Assembly (NCBI GenBank): GCA_034435055.1
Contig: DAOTXS010000040.1
Location: 124,001-188,000, forward strand
DNA: 64,000 nucleotides
Direction: 5' to 3'
Source of the DNA: DAOTXS01 sp034435055
GTDB lineage: Bacteria > Chloroflexota > Anaerolineae > UBA4142
The notes under the pieces are model-generated. The model was given only the letters and a program-made list of their open reading frames with translations, was not told where the DNA came from and ran no database searches. Positions 41,258-49,927 of this stretch are shown one piece after another. The position numbers and the translations under genes were made by a program. Every line of letters starts with the position of its first letter. Position 1 is the stretch's first letter.

Positions 41258-42024
41258 AAAATCTGCGCGTCGAAAAAGCCGACGCCATCGCCACAATTTT
41301 TCTGAATCGTCCGAGCAAGCTCAATAGTCTCACTGGCGAATTGATCGACGAATTGCGCACGTTGGTCAGCGAATTGCGCGATGATTTGTCGACGCGCGCG
41401 ATTATTCTAACCGGCACCGGCAAATCGTTTTCGTCGGGCGCAGATGTCGATATGTTGACGCGCATCGGTGAGTCCGCGACGGCGGAGCAAACGCGCGACG
41501 AAATTGTCAAGTGGCGCACGACGTTCGACGCGCTGGAACAGTTACCGCAAATCACAATTGCGGCGATCAACGGGCTAGCGTACGGCGGCGGCGTCGTGCT
41601 TGCGCTCTCCTGCGATTTTCGATTGGCATCGACGCGCGCGATCTTTGGTCTGCCAGAAATCAAACTGGGAATGGTGCTGGCGCTTGGTGGCACGCAACGC
41701 TTGACTCGACTCGTTGGTGTAAGTGCGGCGAAGGAAATGATTCTGCGCGGTCGCAACGTAACCGCCATCGACGCACAACGAATGGGTTTGGTGCATCGCG
41801 TTACCGAACCCGGCGATTTACTCGGCATTGCGCGAAGTTGGGCAGAACGTGCCGTCGCCTATTCGCCGCGCGCGCTCGCGCTTGCCAAACGACTGATCGA
41901 TCAATCGTTTGAGCGCGACGCGGACGCATCGGCAGAAGCGGAAACGGCGGCGCAAGTCGAGTTACTTCACTCGCCAGAATTTCTGGGTAGAATCAAGACG
42001 CTGAAAGAAAACGGCGAGCTTTAA
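41254..42024 (+). CDS. Enoyl-CoA hydratase/isomerase family protein
   Basis: A 256-residue crotonase-fold protein. The oxyanion-hole segments are SSGADVDML and INGLAYGGGVVLALSCDFR, and the Glu-containing helix is FGLPEIKLGMVLALGGTQRL. It would hydrate or isomerise a CoA-bound enoyl substrate. It is coupled to the OsmC-like gene. Exact substrate unknown. Confidence 0.9.
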   Translation: MKNLRVEKADAIATIFLNRPSKLNSLTGELIDELRTLVSELRDDLSTRAIILTGTGKSFSSGADVDMLTRIGESATAEQTRDEIVKWRTTFDALEQLPQITIAAINGLAYGGGVVLALSCDFRLASTRAIFGLPEIKLGMVLALGGTQRLTRLVGVSAAKEMILRGRNVTAIDAQRMGLVHRVTEPGDLLGIARSWAERAVAYSPRALALAKRLIDQSFERDADASAEAETAAQVELLHSPEFLGRIKTLKENGEL

Positions 42025-42075
42025 TTTCTGATTTGCCAATCTCTTCCTCCAGATCAATCGCAAATCGAAAAATTG
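42025..42075. repeat. AT-rich self-complementary word repeat
   Basis: ATTTCTGATTTGCCAATCTC is answered by GATCAATCGCAAATCGAAAAAT. It falls between the hydratase and the GT39 gene and would encode the latter's N-terminus if TTG 42033 were the start. Confidence 0.45.
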
Positions 42076-43862
42076 TGCAAAAGCGATATTGGGAATTTGT
42101 TTTTCTGGTTGCCGTTTTAGCAGTTGCCGCGTCCTTGCGATTCTACGGACTCGCTTGGGACGGCGGTTATCTTTTTCATCCCGACGAACGCAAGATTTTG
42201 CTCGTCGCATCGGAATTGCGACCGCCCGCGAACATTGGGGAATTTTTCTCTGCTGATTCTCCGCTCAATCCAAAATTTTTCGCCTACGGCTCTTTTCCAA
42301 TTTATCTTTTGAAAGCGTCGAGTATTTTCGCCCCGCCGATTGCGTTGAACGTGCCGTGGCGCGAAGATTTTGTGGGGCTGGCGATGCTGGGACGCGCGCT
42401 CTCGGCGTTATTCGATCTTGGTACGATTACGATGACATTTCTGCTGGCGCGTCGGTTGTACAACGCGACGGTCGGTTTGATGGCTTCCGCGTGTATCGCG
42501 GTCACGGTCTTGCACATTCAACTCGCGCATTTTTACACAGTCGACACGTTGCTCACGTTTTTCGTCGTCGTGACGATGTACTTTGCCGCGCGGTACGCGC
42601 AATCGAATTGGGGACGCGATGCGCTTCTGGTCGGTGTATCGTTTGGCTTTGCGCTGGCGACCAAGATTGCGGCGTTGCCGTTAGTGGTGCCGATTGTAGT
42701 GGCGGTCATACATGCGAATGTGAAGAGCGGAGGATGGGGAGGGAGGGACAAGGACCATCTCCCGCCCACGCATTCTCCTCGTCTCCTCTTCAAGCGATGG
42801 CGCGATTTAACCTGGGACGCTCGGCGTCCGCTTGCAAAAATACTTTTAGCGGCGTTCATCGTCTTCGTCGTCACACAACCATACGCGCTCTTCGACCCCG
42901 TTCGCTATTTGGGGGCGGTCGGCACCGAACTGCTTGTCGCACGCGGCTGGCTTGATTATCCGTACACCCGGCAGTACGCCGATACCTTGCCGTTCATCTA
43001 TCCCATTGTGCAAGCGAGTATTTGGGGGATGAGTTTGCCGCTTGGAATTTTTGCCTGGGGCGGAAGCGCACTTGTTGTGTGGCGGTGGTTTCAAAAACGC
43101 GATTGGTGCGACGGTTTCATTCTTGCATGGGCGCTCGTTTATTTTTTGACAATCAGCGGACAATATGCAAAATACTTGCGCTATCTTTTGCCGCTTTTGC
43201 CGTTTCTCTTTATTATGGCGGCGTCAAGTTTCAAGTCCCATCTTTTGCGCTTTGCATTTTTCGTTTCACTCTTTCTCGCCTTCATTTATTCGATTGCCTT
43301 CGTTGCAATGTACTCCCGCGAGCATCCTTGGCTGACGATTTCAAGATGGATCTATACAAACATTCCCGCGCAAGCGACACTCGCTATCGAACACTGGGAT
43401 GATGCGCTGCCGGTGCCAATGCGAGATGCCGACGGTGATCGCGCGCCGAGGGAATATCGCGCGCGCGTGTTGCCGCTGTACGACGCCGATGATGCGGCGA
43501 AACTTGACGCGATAGTTGACGCGCTGGCTACGTCCGATTATGTGATTCTCGCCACGCACCGATTATCATCGACGATCACGCGTTTACCGCAACGCTACCC
43601 GATGTCGTCGCGTTATTATCGATTGCTTTTTGATGGCACACTGGGGTTTGAGTTGGCGATGCACGCCGTCAACGGCATCGCGCTTGACGGCATCGTGATT
43701 GTCGATGATCGTTTTGAATTGCTACAGTCGGATGCCGTCGTGTGGAATTGGGGGCGCGCGGATGAAAGTTTCACCGTGTACGATCATCCAATGCCGCTCG
43801 TTTTCAAAAAGACGCGCGCATGGTCACGCGATGAATTGGTCAGTCTGTTATTTCAACCTTAA
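42075..43862 (+). CDS. GT39-family membrane glycosyltransferase (ArnT/PMT-like)
   Basis: About 595 residues with some 11-12 TM helices. The first loop carries the GT-C acidic motif in GGYLFHPDERKIL, and LGRALSALFDLGTITMTF and LLARRLYNATVGLMAS match dolichyl-phosphate-mannose transferase-like proteins. It would move a lipid-linked sugar to an acceptor outside the membrane. The start is uncertain: GTG 42075 avoids repeat-derived residues; TTG 42033 gives 609 residues. It is first of three surface-glycan genes. Confidence 0.82.
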   Translation: MQKRYWEFVFLVAVLAVAASLRFYGLAWDGGYLFHPDERKILLVASELRPPANIGEFFSADSPLNPKFFAYGSFPIYLLKASSIFAPPIALNVPWREDFVGLAMLGRALSALFDLGTITMTFLLARRLYNATVGLMASACIAVTVLHIQLAHFYTVDTLLTFFVVVTMYFAARYAQSNWGRDALLVGVSFGFALATKIAALPLVVPIVVAVIHANVKSGGWGGRDKDHLPPTHSPRLLFKRWRDLTWDARRPLAKILLAAFIVFVVTQPYALFDPVRYLGAVGTELLVARGWLDYPYTRQYADTLPFIYPIVQASIWGMSLPLGIFAWGGSALVVWRWFQKRDWCDGFILAWALVYFLTISGQYAKYLRYLLPLLPFLFIMAASSFKSHLLRFAFFVSLFLAFIYSIAFVAMYSREHPWLTISRWIYTNIPAQATLAIEHWDDALPVPMRDADGDRAPREYRARVLPLYDADDAAKLDAIVDALATSDYVILATHRLSSTITRLPQRYPMSSRYYRLLFDGTLGFELAMHAVNGIALDGIVIVDDRFELLQSDAVVWNWGRADESFTVYDHPMPLVFKKTRAWSRDELVSLLFQP

Positions 43863-43870
43863 CTGGAGTG

Positions 43871-44554
43871 ATGGCTGTGAAGCTTTCGATTTTGATTCCG
43901 GTTTACAACGAACGTCCAACGATTTTGGAAATCATCAAGCGTGTGCAACAAGTGTCGTTTGAAAAAGAGATCATCGCGGTCGACGATGGCTCGACGGACG
44001 GCACGCGCGATGTGTTGCTGCAAGTCGAACGACAAGGTGTCGTCGTTTTGTACCACGAACGCAATCAAGGCAAAGGTGCGGCAATTCAGACCGCGTTGCA
44101 ACACGCCACCGGCGATATTGTCGTCATTCAAGATGCCGATCTGGAGTACGATCCGCGTGATTACAAACAACTCGTTGACCCGATTATCGAGGGGCGCGCC
44201 AAAGTGGTGTACGGTTCCCGGTTTCTTGGTCCGCGGATGGCGATGTTTTTCTGGCATATGCTGGCGAACAAAATGTTGACGTTGATGACGAATATTTTGT
44301 ACGATGCAATTCTCAGCGATATGGAAACCGGTTACAAGGCGTTTCGCGCGGACGTGATCAAAAAAATAAAATTGCGTTCGCGCCGTTTCGATTTTGAACC
44401 GGAAGTGACCGCCAAAATTCTCAAACAACGGATCCGCATCTTTGAAGTGCCGATCTCGTACTATGGGCGCGAGTACAGCGAAGGTAAAAAGATCGGGATG
44501 AAAGATGGCTTTGTGGCAATTTGGACGTTGTTGAAATATCGATTTGTGGATTGA
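43871..44554 (+). CDS. Family 2 glycosyltransferase (DPM1-like)
   Basis: A 227-residue soluble GT-A enzyme. Motifs are ILIPVYNERPTILE, VDDGSTDGTRD, VIQDADLEYDPRDY (DxD) and METGYKAFRADV. It resembles polyprenyl-phosphate mannose/glucose synthases and probably makes the lipid-linked sugar used by the neighbouring GT39 proteins. ATG 43871 follows GGAG. It lies 3 bp before the next gene. Confidence 0.93.
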   Translation: MAVKLSILIPVYNERPTILEIIKRVQQVSFEKEIIAVDDGSTDGTRDVLLQVERQGVVVLYHERNQGKGAAIQTALQHATGDIVVIQDADLEYDPRDYKQLVDPIIEGRAKVVYGSRFLGPRMAMFFWHMLANKMLTLMTNILYDAILSDMETGYKAFRADVIKKIKLRSRRFDFEPEVTAKILKQRIRIFEVPISYYGREYSEGKKIGMKDGFVAIWTLLKYRFVD

Positions 44555-44557
44555 AGC

Positions 44558-46540
44558 GTGAAGGACATTCGCGTTTGGCTCGGTGCTCATCTCGGCGCTC
44601 TGGCATTGGGCAACGCGCGCGATGAATTGCCGGGTTGGTTGAGCATCGCAACGCTCGCAGTTCATTTAGCCGGGCTTGCCGCAACCGCGTATTTGATCGG
44701 GCAACCAATTTGGCTCGCACCGATTATTTTGGCGTGTCTGTTGATTCTTCCGATCGTCGATTTTCGCGCGCGCGGTGTCTTTCACTTGCAAACGCTCGCG
44801 CCGCTCTTTTTTTTGTACACGATTGTCGCGTTGCGTTTCATTTTTGTGCGCGGGTTTGGCGGAAGCGTGCCGGGTTATTTCGATTACAACCCGCCCGATT
44901 TGCGCTCGACATTTTTTCGACTTGAACCCTGGCTTGTTTGCGCGCTTGCTTACTCGCTAGCGATTCAATTGCATTTGTTCGCGCGCCGTGCGTTTCGATT
45001 TTTGCCGGCAATCGTGATTCTTGTTGTGTTCGCGTGGGCGAGCGTTTTGTACATCGGTCATCGCACGAACGGCTTCACCGGCACCGACCCGTACGCGTAC
45101 GCGCAAATGGGAATCGATCTGGCGGCGCGCGGCACGCCTTTGCATCGCTTTACACTTTTTCCAAGCATCGCATCGCTCAACGTCGCTTGGTCGCCGATGG
45201 TTCATATCGGCTATCATATTCCGATCAATGCTGACGGCGATGCGCCGACCGTGTGGCCCATCGGCGGCTCGTTCGCATTCGCGCTCGTGTATCGATTGTT
45301 CGGTGAACTCGGTTTGTATCTGGTCAATCCAATCACAAGTTTGCTCTTGCTCGCGGCGACTGGTTGGCTGGCTTGGGAATTTTCCTGCGATGCAAAATAT
45401 CGTGCGTGGATTACGGCAACAAGCATTGCGATTTTGGCAACCTCGCACACGCTTTTTGATTGGGCAACCGTGACGATGGTTGATTCGCAAGCGGCGTTAT
45501 TTTCCGTTTTGGCAATCGGCTTGTCTTTGCGGTTCGCGCGCCAATCAAATTTGATGTTGCCATTCTTGAGCGGACTCGCGCTCGGCTTTGCGTATTTTGT
45601 GCGGCACACGCAAGTTTTGCTCGCGCCGGCAATTGTGATTTTGCTTTGGAGAAACAACGCGCCGCGCCGCGAACGCTTTCGCGCGTTGAGCATCGCCGGG
45701 CTAGCGGCGTTACTAGTCGCTCTGCCGGATTTGTGGTATCATCAAGTTGTCTTTGGAAGTTGGCTCACGCCAGAATCGACCGAACACAATTTGTTTTCAA
45801 TCGCATCGGTTGGAACAACGCTTGCCACTTTGAATGCCGAGGTGTTTGCCGCGCGCGAATTTGGTTGGCTAGTTCCATTTCTCGTTTACGGCGTATTTCG
45901 GCTTGCGCGCGACAAGCAGGTTGCATTTACAGCGTTCACGGCGTGGATTATCGTGGTAGGGGGATTTCATCTTTTGTACCCGGCATTGCGCCCGCGTGAT
46001 CTCTTGCCGGAATTTCCGCCGCTCGTTATTGTTATCGTGTTTGGAATTTTTACATTCATCGATTGGTTGCGGTGCGGATTGATTCGCTGGCGCGAATTGA
46101 TTTTCGCAACCGGCTTTATCGCGACGTTCTTTTTGTTTTTAATTCGCATCTGGAATGTCTTGCCAATTACGTTTGGTGAACCGCAACATGCGTTTGGCTA
46201 TCTCACTGTCGAACAACGCGCCGCCTTTGAGCGCATTGCAACACTCACGCCGCCGCGTGCAGTGATCGGTTCGACGCTCAATACCGGCGCAATCGATTTG
46301 TATGCGCGGCGCGAAACTTTTTTGCCGGCGCTGTGGTCGCCGCGCGAGCAAGATTTATTTTTTGCGACGCTGTGGCGCGAGGGCAGATCGGTGTATTTGC
46401 TCGACGATGGTGCGGAAGCAAGTGGCGTGCGGAAAAATTTATCGCAACGATATACGTTACAGCAAATTGCCATTCTCGACGTGCCATCGTTTGGCGCGGT
46501 TGATGGAACGCCGGGAGTGTTGTGGGAAATAATACGCTGA
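44558..46540 (+). CDS. GT39-like polytopic glycosyltransferase
   Basis: A 660-residue protein with about twelve TM helices. The first periplasmic loop carries GHRTNGFTGTDPYAYAQMG (Asp motif), then FASYFVRHTQ-like helices and a C-terminal soluble part (DLYARRETFLPALW). It starts at GTG 44558, 3 bp after the GT2 stop, so the two are co-translated. Substrate unknown; glycan assembly is inferred from family and context. Confidence 0.8.
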   Translation: MKDIRVWLGAHLGALALGNARDELPGWLSIATLAVHLAGLAATAYLIGQPIWLAPIILACLLILPIVDFRARGVFHLQTLAPLFFLYTIVALRFIFVRGFGGSVPGYFDYNPPDLRSTFFRLEPWLVCALAYSLAIQLHLFARRAFRFLPAIVILVVFAWASVLYIGHRTNGFTGTDPYAYAQMGIDLAARGTPLHRFTLFPSIASLNVAWSPMVHIGYHIPINADGDAPTVWPIGGSFAFALVYRLFGELGLYLVNPITSLLLLAATGWLAWEFSCDAKYRAWITATSIAILATSHTLFDWATVTMVDSQAALFSVLAIGLSLRFARQSNLMLPFLSGLALGFAYFVRHTQVLLAPAIVILLWRNNAPRRERFRALSIAGLAALLVALPDLWYHQVVFGSWLTPESTEHNLFSIASVGTTLATLNAEVFAAREFGWLVPFLVYGVFRLARDKQVAFTAFTAWIIVVGGFHLLYPALRPRDLLPEFPPLVIVIVFGIFTFIDWLRCGLIRWRELIFATGFIATFFLFLIRIWNVLPITFGEPQHAFGYLTVEQRAAFERIATLTPPRAVIGSTLNTGAIDLYARRETFLPALWSPREQDLFFATLWREGRSVYLLDDGAEASGVRKNLSQRYTLQQIAILDVPSFGAVDGTPGVLWEIIR

Positions 46541-46542
46541 CC

Positions 46543-46600
46543 AAGGACGAATGACGAAGGACGGATGTTTTCGTCTTTCGTCGTTGGTCTTTCGTCAAGG
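46543..46600. repeat. GACGAATGACGAAGGACG word palindrome
   Basis: AAGGACGAATGACGAAGGACG is answered by GTCTTTCGTCGTTGG and TCTTTCGTC. It fills the gap before der. Confidence 0.7.
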
Positions 46601-46606
46601 TCTTGA

Positions 46607-47947
46607 ATGTCCAAACCAATCATCGCTATCGTCGGTCGCCCGAACGTGGGCAAGTCGACGTTGTTCAATCGATTGATCGAAGAAAAACTCGCCATCGTGT
46701 CCGACACCGCCGGCACCACACGCGACCGGCTGTACGGCGAGGTTGAATTTGCCGGGCGCGAGTTTATCGTCGTCGATACCGGCGGACTCGCGCTCGATGA
46801 TCGCGCCGATTTGCCCGGCACGCCGGCGGCGATGCTTGCCGGCGTGCGTGCGCAAGCGCGCGTCGCTATCGATGAGGCGGATGCGGTTGTGTTCATCGTC
46901 GATGTGGAGCAAGGAATCTTGCCCAACGATTCTGCGATCGCCGAAATTCTTCGACAGAGTCGCAAGCCGGTTTATCTCGTCGTGAATAAATGCGATAACG
47001 AAACACGCGCGCAAAACGCCGTCGAGTTTTATCGACTTGGGCTCGGCGAGCCGATGCCAATTTCCGGTTTGCACGGGTACGGTGTCGGTGATTTGCTCGA
47101 CAAGATCATTACCGATTTGCCTCCCGCAGTTGAGGAAGAACCCAGCGCGATTCCGCACATTGCGATTGTCGGTCGTCCGAATGTGGGCAAGTCGTCGTTG
47201 CTCAACGCGATCCTGGGGGAAGAACGTGCGATGGTGAGTGATATTCCCGGCACCACGCGCGACGCGCTCGATACTGAATTGATGTGGGGTGATCAAAAAA
47301 TCGTGCTGATTGATACGGCGGGCTTACGCAAACGCGGTCACATTGACGTGGGTATCGAAAAGTACAGCGCACTTCGAGCGATTCGTGCGATTCAACGCGC
47401 GGATGTCGCGTTGCTCGTCGTCGATGCGCACGAAGGTATTCTCGCACAGGATCAACACGTCGCGAGTTACATCCTTGCGGAAGGTAGGGGCGTGTTGATT
47501 GTCATCAACAAATGGGACTTGATCGAAAAAGATCAAAGCACGATGGATGAATTCACGCAACGTATTCGCGCGCAACTTGATTTCATCGCCTACGCGCCGA
47601 TTGTGTTTGTCTCAGCCAAAACACATCAACGCGTGCGGCACGTCATCGACAAAGCGTTGCAAGTGCGCGCGGCATTTCGCTTCCGCGTGCCGACGCACGA
47701 GTTGAATGAGTTGGTGCGCGAAGCGACAATGAAACACGCGCCCGCTTCAAAAGGCAAGCGCGTGCTAAAGTTCTTGTACGCCACACAAGCCGAAGGCGTG
47801 CCGCCAACGTTTGTGTTTTTTGTGAACGACAAGAAACTTGTGCATTTCACCTACGAACGCTTTTTGGAAAATCAAATCCGTGAGCGTTGGAGTTTTGAGG
47901 GCGCGCCGCTCAAGTTGATTTTCCGGAATCGAAGTGAGGAGAGATAG
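46607..47947 (+). CDS. der: Ribosome-associated GTPase Der (EngA)
   Basis: A 446-residue double-GTPase required for 50S subunit assembly. Domain G1 has GRPNVGKSTL, DTAGT and NKCD; domain G2 has GRPNVGKSSL, DTAGLRKRG and NKWD. A KH-like C-terminal domain follows (FVFFVNDKKLVHFTYERFLENQ region). Length and order match the family. ATG 46607 lacks a clear Shine-Dalgarno. Confidence 0.97.
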   Translation: MSKPIIAIVGRPNVGKSTLFNRLIEEKLAIVSDTAGTTRDRLYGEVEFAGREFIVVDTGGLALDDRADLPGTPAAMLAGVRAQARVAIDEADAVVFIVDVEQGILPNDSAIAEILRQSRKPVYLVVNKCDNETRAQNAVEFYRLGLGEPMPISGLHGYGVGDLLDKIITDLPPAVEEEPSAIPHIAIVGRPNVGKSSLLNAILGEERAMVSDIPGTTRDALDTELMWGDQKIVLIDTAGLRKRGHIDVGIEKYSALRAIRAIQRADVALLVVDAHEGILAQDQHVASYILAEGRGVLIVINKWDLIEKDQSTMDEFTQRIRAQLDFIAYAPIVFVSAKTHQRVRHVIDKALQVRAAFRFRVPTHELNELVREATMKHAPASKGKRVLKFLYATQAEGVPPTFVFFVNDKKLVHFTYERFLENQIRERWSFEGAPLKLIFRNRSEER

Positions 47948-47955
47948 AATTGCAA

Positions 47956-47993
47956 AGACCTTTGAGACCTCTCAAACCTTGAAGGTCTATGTT
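47956..47993. terminator. Bidirectional terminator between der and miaB
   Basis: AGACCTT (47956-47962) and AAGGTCT (47982-47988) enclose an inner TTTGAGA/TCTCAAA hairpin. ATGTTTTTATT follows on the plus strand. The genes converge here. Confidence 0.6.
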
Positions 47994-47994
47994 T

Positions 47995-49329
47995 TTATTC
48001 TACCTTTCCAATCATCGACCACGGACCCGTCCACGCGATTTTTACGTTGGCGAGTTTGCCTGTCCACTCGCGTAATTCATCCTCAAAGAAAACGAGCTTG
48101 TTCGTCCGCGTGCGTCCCTTCCACCGGTTTTTAATTTTTTCTTCGACTAGAACTTCAACGGTTTGCCCCAACAATTTTGCATTGATCGCGCCGACGATTT
48201 CCGCTTGCAAATCGTCAATCGCTTTGCGGCGACGCTCTTTCTCTTCCGCCGGCACGTCGTCCGCCCACCGCGCGGCGACCGTGTTCGGGCGCGGGCTAAA
48301 CATTGCGACGTGTGCGACGTCGAGTTGTAATTCTTTCAGCAAATTGTACGTGCCAAGAAATTGTTCTTCGGTTTCGCCCGGCATTCCGACGATAATATCG
48401 GTGGCGATGCCGGCGTCCGGAATGCGCGCGCGAATTTTTTCGATGAGCGCGCGATAATCATCGACGGTGTAGCCGCGCTTCATCTTCTTGAGCATCGCGT
48501 CATCGCCGGCTTGCACCGGCACTTCGATGTGTTCGCACACTTTGGGGAGCGTCGCAATCGCGTCGAGTAATTCATCGGTCATGTACAGCGGATGCGAGGT
48601 GAGAAAACGGATACGTTGCAAACCATCGATGTCGTGAATCGCGCGCAACAGATCGGGCAGGCGCGGACCATCATCAACATCGTATCCATAACGGTCGACG
48701 ATTTGTCCGAGGAGCGTAACTTCTTTGACGCCTTGATTCATCAACGAGTGAATCTCTGCGGCGATTTCGCCAATCGACCGCGAGCGTTCGGTGCCGCGCC
48801 GGTACGGAATGATGCAAAAGGTGCAGACGTGGTTGCAGCCGTAAATGATCGGCACGTGCGCGCTGACCAGATTACCGCGTTCGTGAATCGGCAGAATCAA
48901 TCCCGCATCCTGAAGCTCATACCGGAATTCGGTTTCGCGTTGCTCGATGATGAATGCTTCGTCGGGTAATGCGTGTCCGTTCCGTTCCCGTAACAACGTT
49001 ACAAGTTTTGTCGGATCGGACGGTGGCATAAAGACATCGACGAACGGAAAACGCTTTTGCAGAGGCGACGCATCGCGCACACCGACCAAGCATCCCATCA
49101 AACCCAAGACAAGCTCGGGACGTTCTTTTTTCAGCGGCTTGAGCGACATCAAACGTGAGTATGCTTTGTCTTCTGCACTTTGCCGCACGACGCAGGTGTT
49201 CAACACGATGACATCAGCAGACTCGGCATCGCGTGTTGCACGATAACCGAGTTTCTCCAAGGCGGACGCAACGCGTTGCGAGTCCGCGATGTTCATCTGG
49301 CAACCTTCAGTCCAAATGTGATATTTCAT
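47995..49329 (-). CDS. miaB: tRNA-2-methylthio-N6-dimethylallyladenosine synthase
   Basis: This radical SAM methylthiotransferase modifies i6A37 to ms2i6A37. The 444 residues include N-terminal cluster Cys (TEGCQMN, LNTCVVR, GLMGCLVG), the SAM cluster CNHVCTFC, and a TRAM domain at the end. Typical MiaB length, with no repeat inserts, in contrast to MtaB at 28063. Confidence 0.95.
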   Translation of the reverse strand: MKYHIWTEGCQMNIADSQRVASALEKLGYRATRDAESADVIVLNTCVVRQSAEDKAYSRLMSLKPLKKERPELVLGLMGCLVGVRDASPLQKRFPFVDVFMPPSDPTKLVTLLRERNGHALPDEAFIIEQRETEFRYELQDAGLILPIHERGNLVSAHVPIIYGCNHVCTFCIIPYRRGTERSRSIGEIAAEIHSLMNQGVKEVTLLGQIVDRYGYDVDDGPRLPDLLRAIHDIDGLQRIRFLTSHPLYMTDELLDAIATLPKVCEHIEVPVQAGDDAMLKKMKRGYTVDDYRALIEKIRARIPDAGIATDIIVGMPGETEEQFLGTYNLLKELQLDVAHVAMFSPRPNTVAARWADDVPAEEKERRRKAIDDLQAEIVGAINAKLLGQTVEVLVEEKIKNRWKGRTRTNKLVFFEDELREWTGKLANVKIAWTGPWSMIGKVE

Positions 49330-49336
49330 ATTCTAA

Positions 49337-49405
49337 CTCGGACGGATGACAAAGGACGAACGCAATAATTACACCTTCGTCTTTCGTCCTGGGTCTTTCG
49401 TCAGG
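49337..49405. repeat. GACGAAAGACGAAGG word palindrome overlapping a gene end
   Basis: GGACGGATGACAAAGGACGAA is answered by TTCGTCTTTCGTCCTGGG and TCTTTCGTC. It spans the gap between miaB and the methyltransferase and encodes the latter's last residues (TKDPGRKTKV). Confidence 0.7.
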
Positions 49406-49926
49406 GCAATGGTGATGTTCCGAAAAAATCCCAATTCCAAACTAAACTCTTTCAATACGCGCGCTTCGACTGGGAATTGTGTGAACCATTTCAGCCACTC
49501 GTCGCGCGTCTTGGTGAAATAACACGGCGGCGTGCCATAGCGAAGCGCTGGATACGAATCGATGAGTTGGGTAAGCGCGCCGTGCAATTTGCCGCGCACA
49601 TCATTTTCAATAACGATCACCTCGCGGGCGACGCGCAACGCTTCATGCAAAATCAGTTCCGGTTTCGATGTGTGATGTAAAACGAAACTAAGAACCGCGT
49701 AATCGAAACTGTTATTGGTGAAGGCAAGCGCGCGGCTGTTGCAGATGGTCAGTGGCAAATCGGTTTGATTGTACGATGCAACATCGACCAGCGTTACACA
49801 CGCGTTGAATCGGCGCGTCATTTCTTGCGCCAGAAATCCTTTGCCCGCGCCGATGTCGAGAATGCGGCGGTGTGGTTCGATCGCCGGGGCGAAGGAATCG
49901 ACGATTGCGTGGGCGCGAGTGTTCAT
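49369..49926 (-). CDS. Class I SAM-dependent methyltransferase
   Basis: A 185-residue small methyltransferase. Motif I is ILDIGAGKGFLAQEM, the acidic ligand is VTLVDVASY, and NSFDYAVLSFVLHHT is the motif IV region (Methyltransf_11). The C-terminal ten residues are repeat-encoded. It starts 1 bp from the uvrA stop, so it is probably in the uvrA operon. Substrate unknown. Confidence 0.88.
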   Translation of the reverse strand: MNTRAHAIVDSFAPAIEPHRRILDIGAGKGFLAQEMTRRFNACVTLVDVASYNQTDLPLTICNSRALAFTNNSFDYAVLSFVLHHTSKPELILHEALRVAREVIVIENDVRGKLHGALTQLIDSYPALRYGTPPCYFTKTRDEWLKWFTQFPVEARVLKEFSLELGFFRNITIALTKDPGRKTKV

Positions 49927-49927
49927 A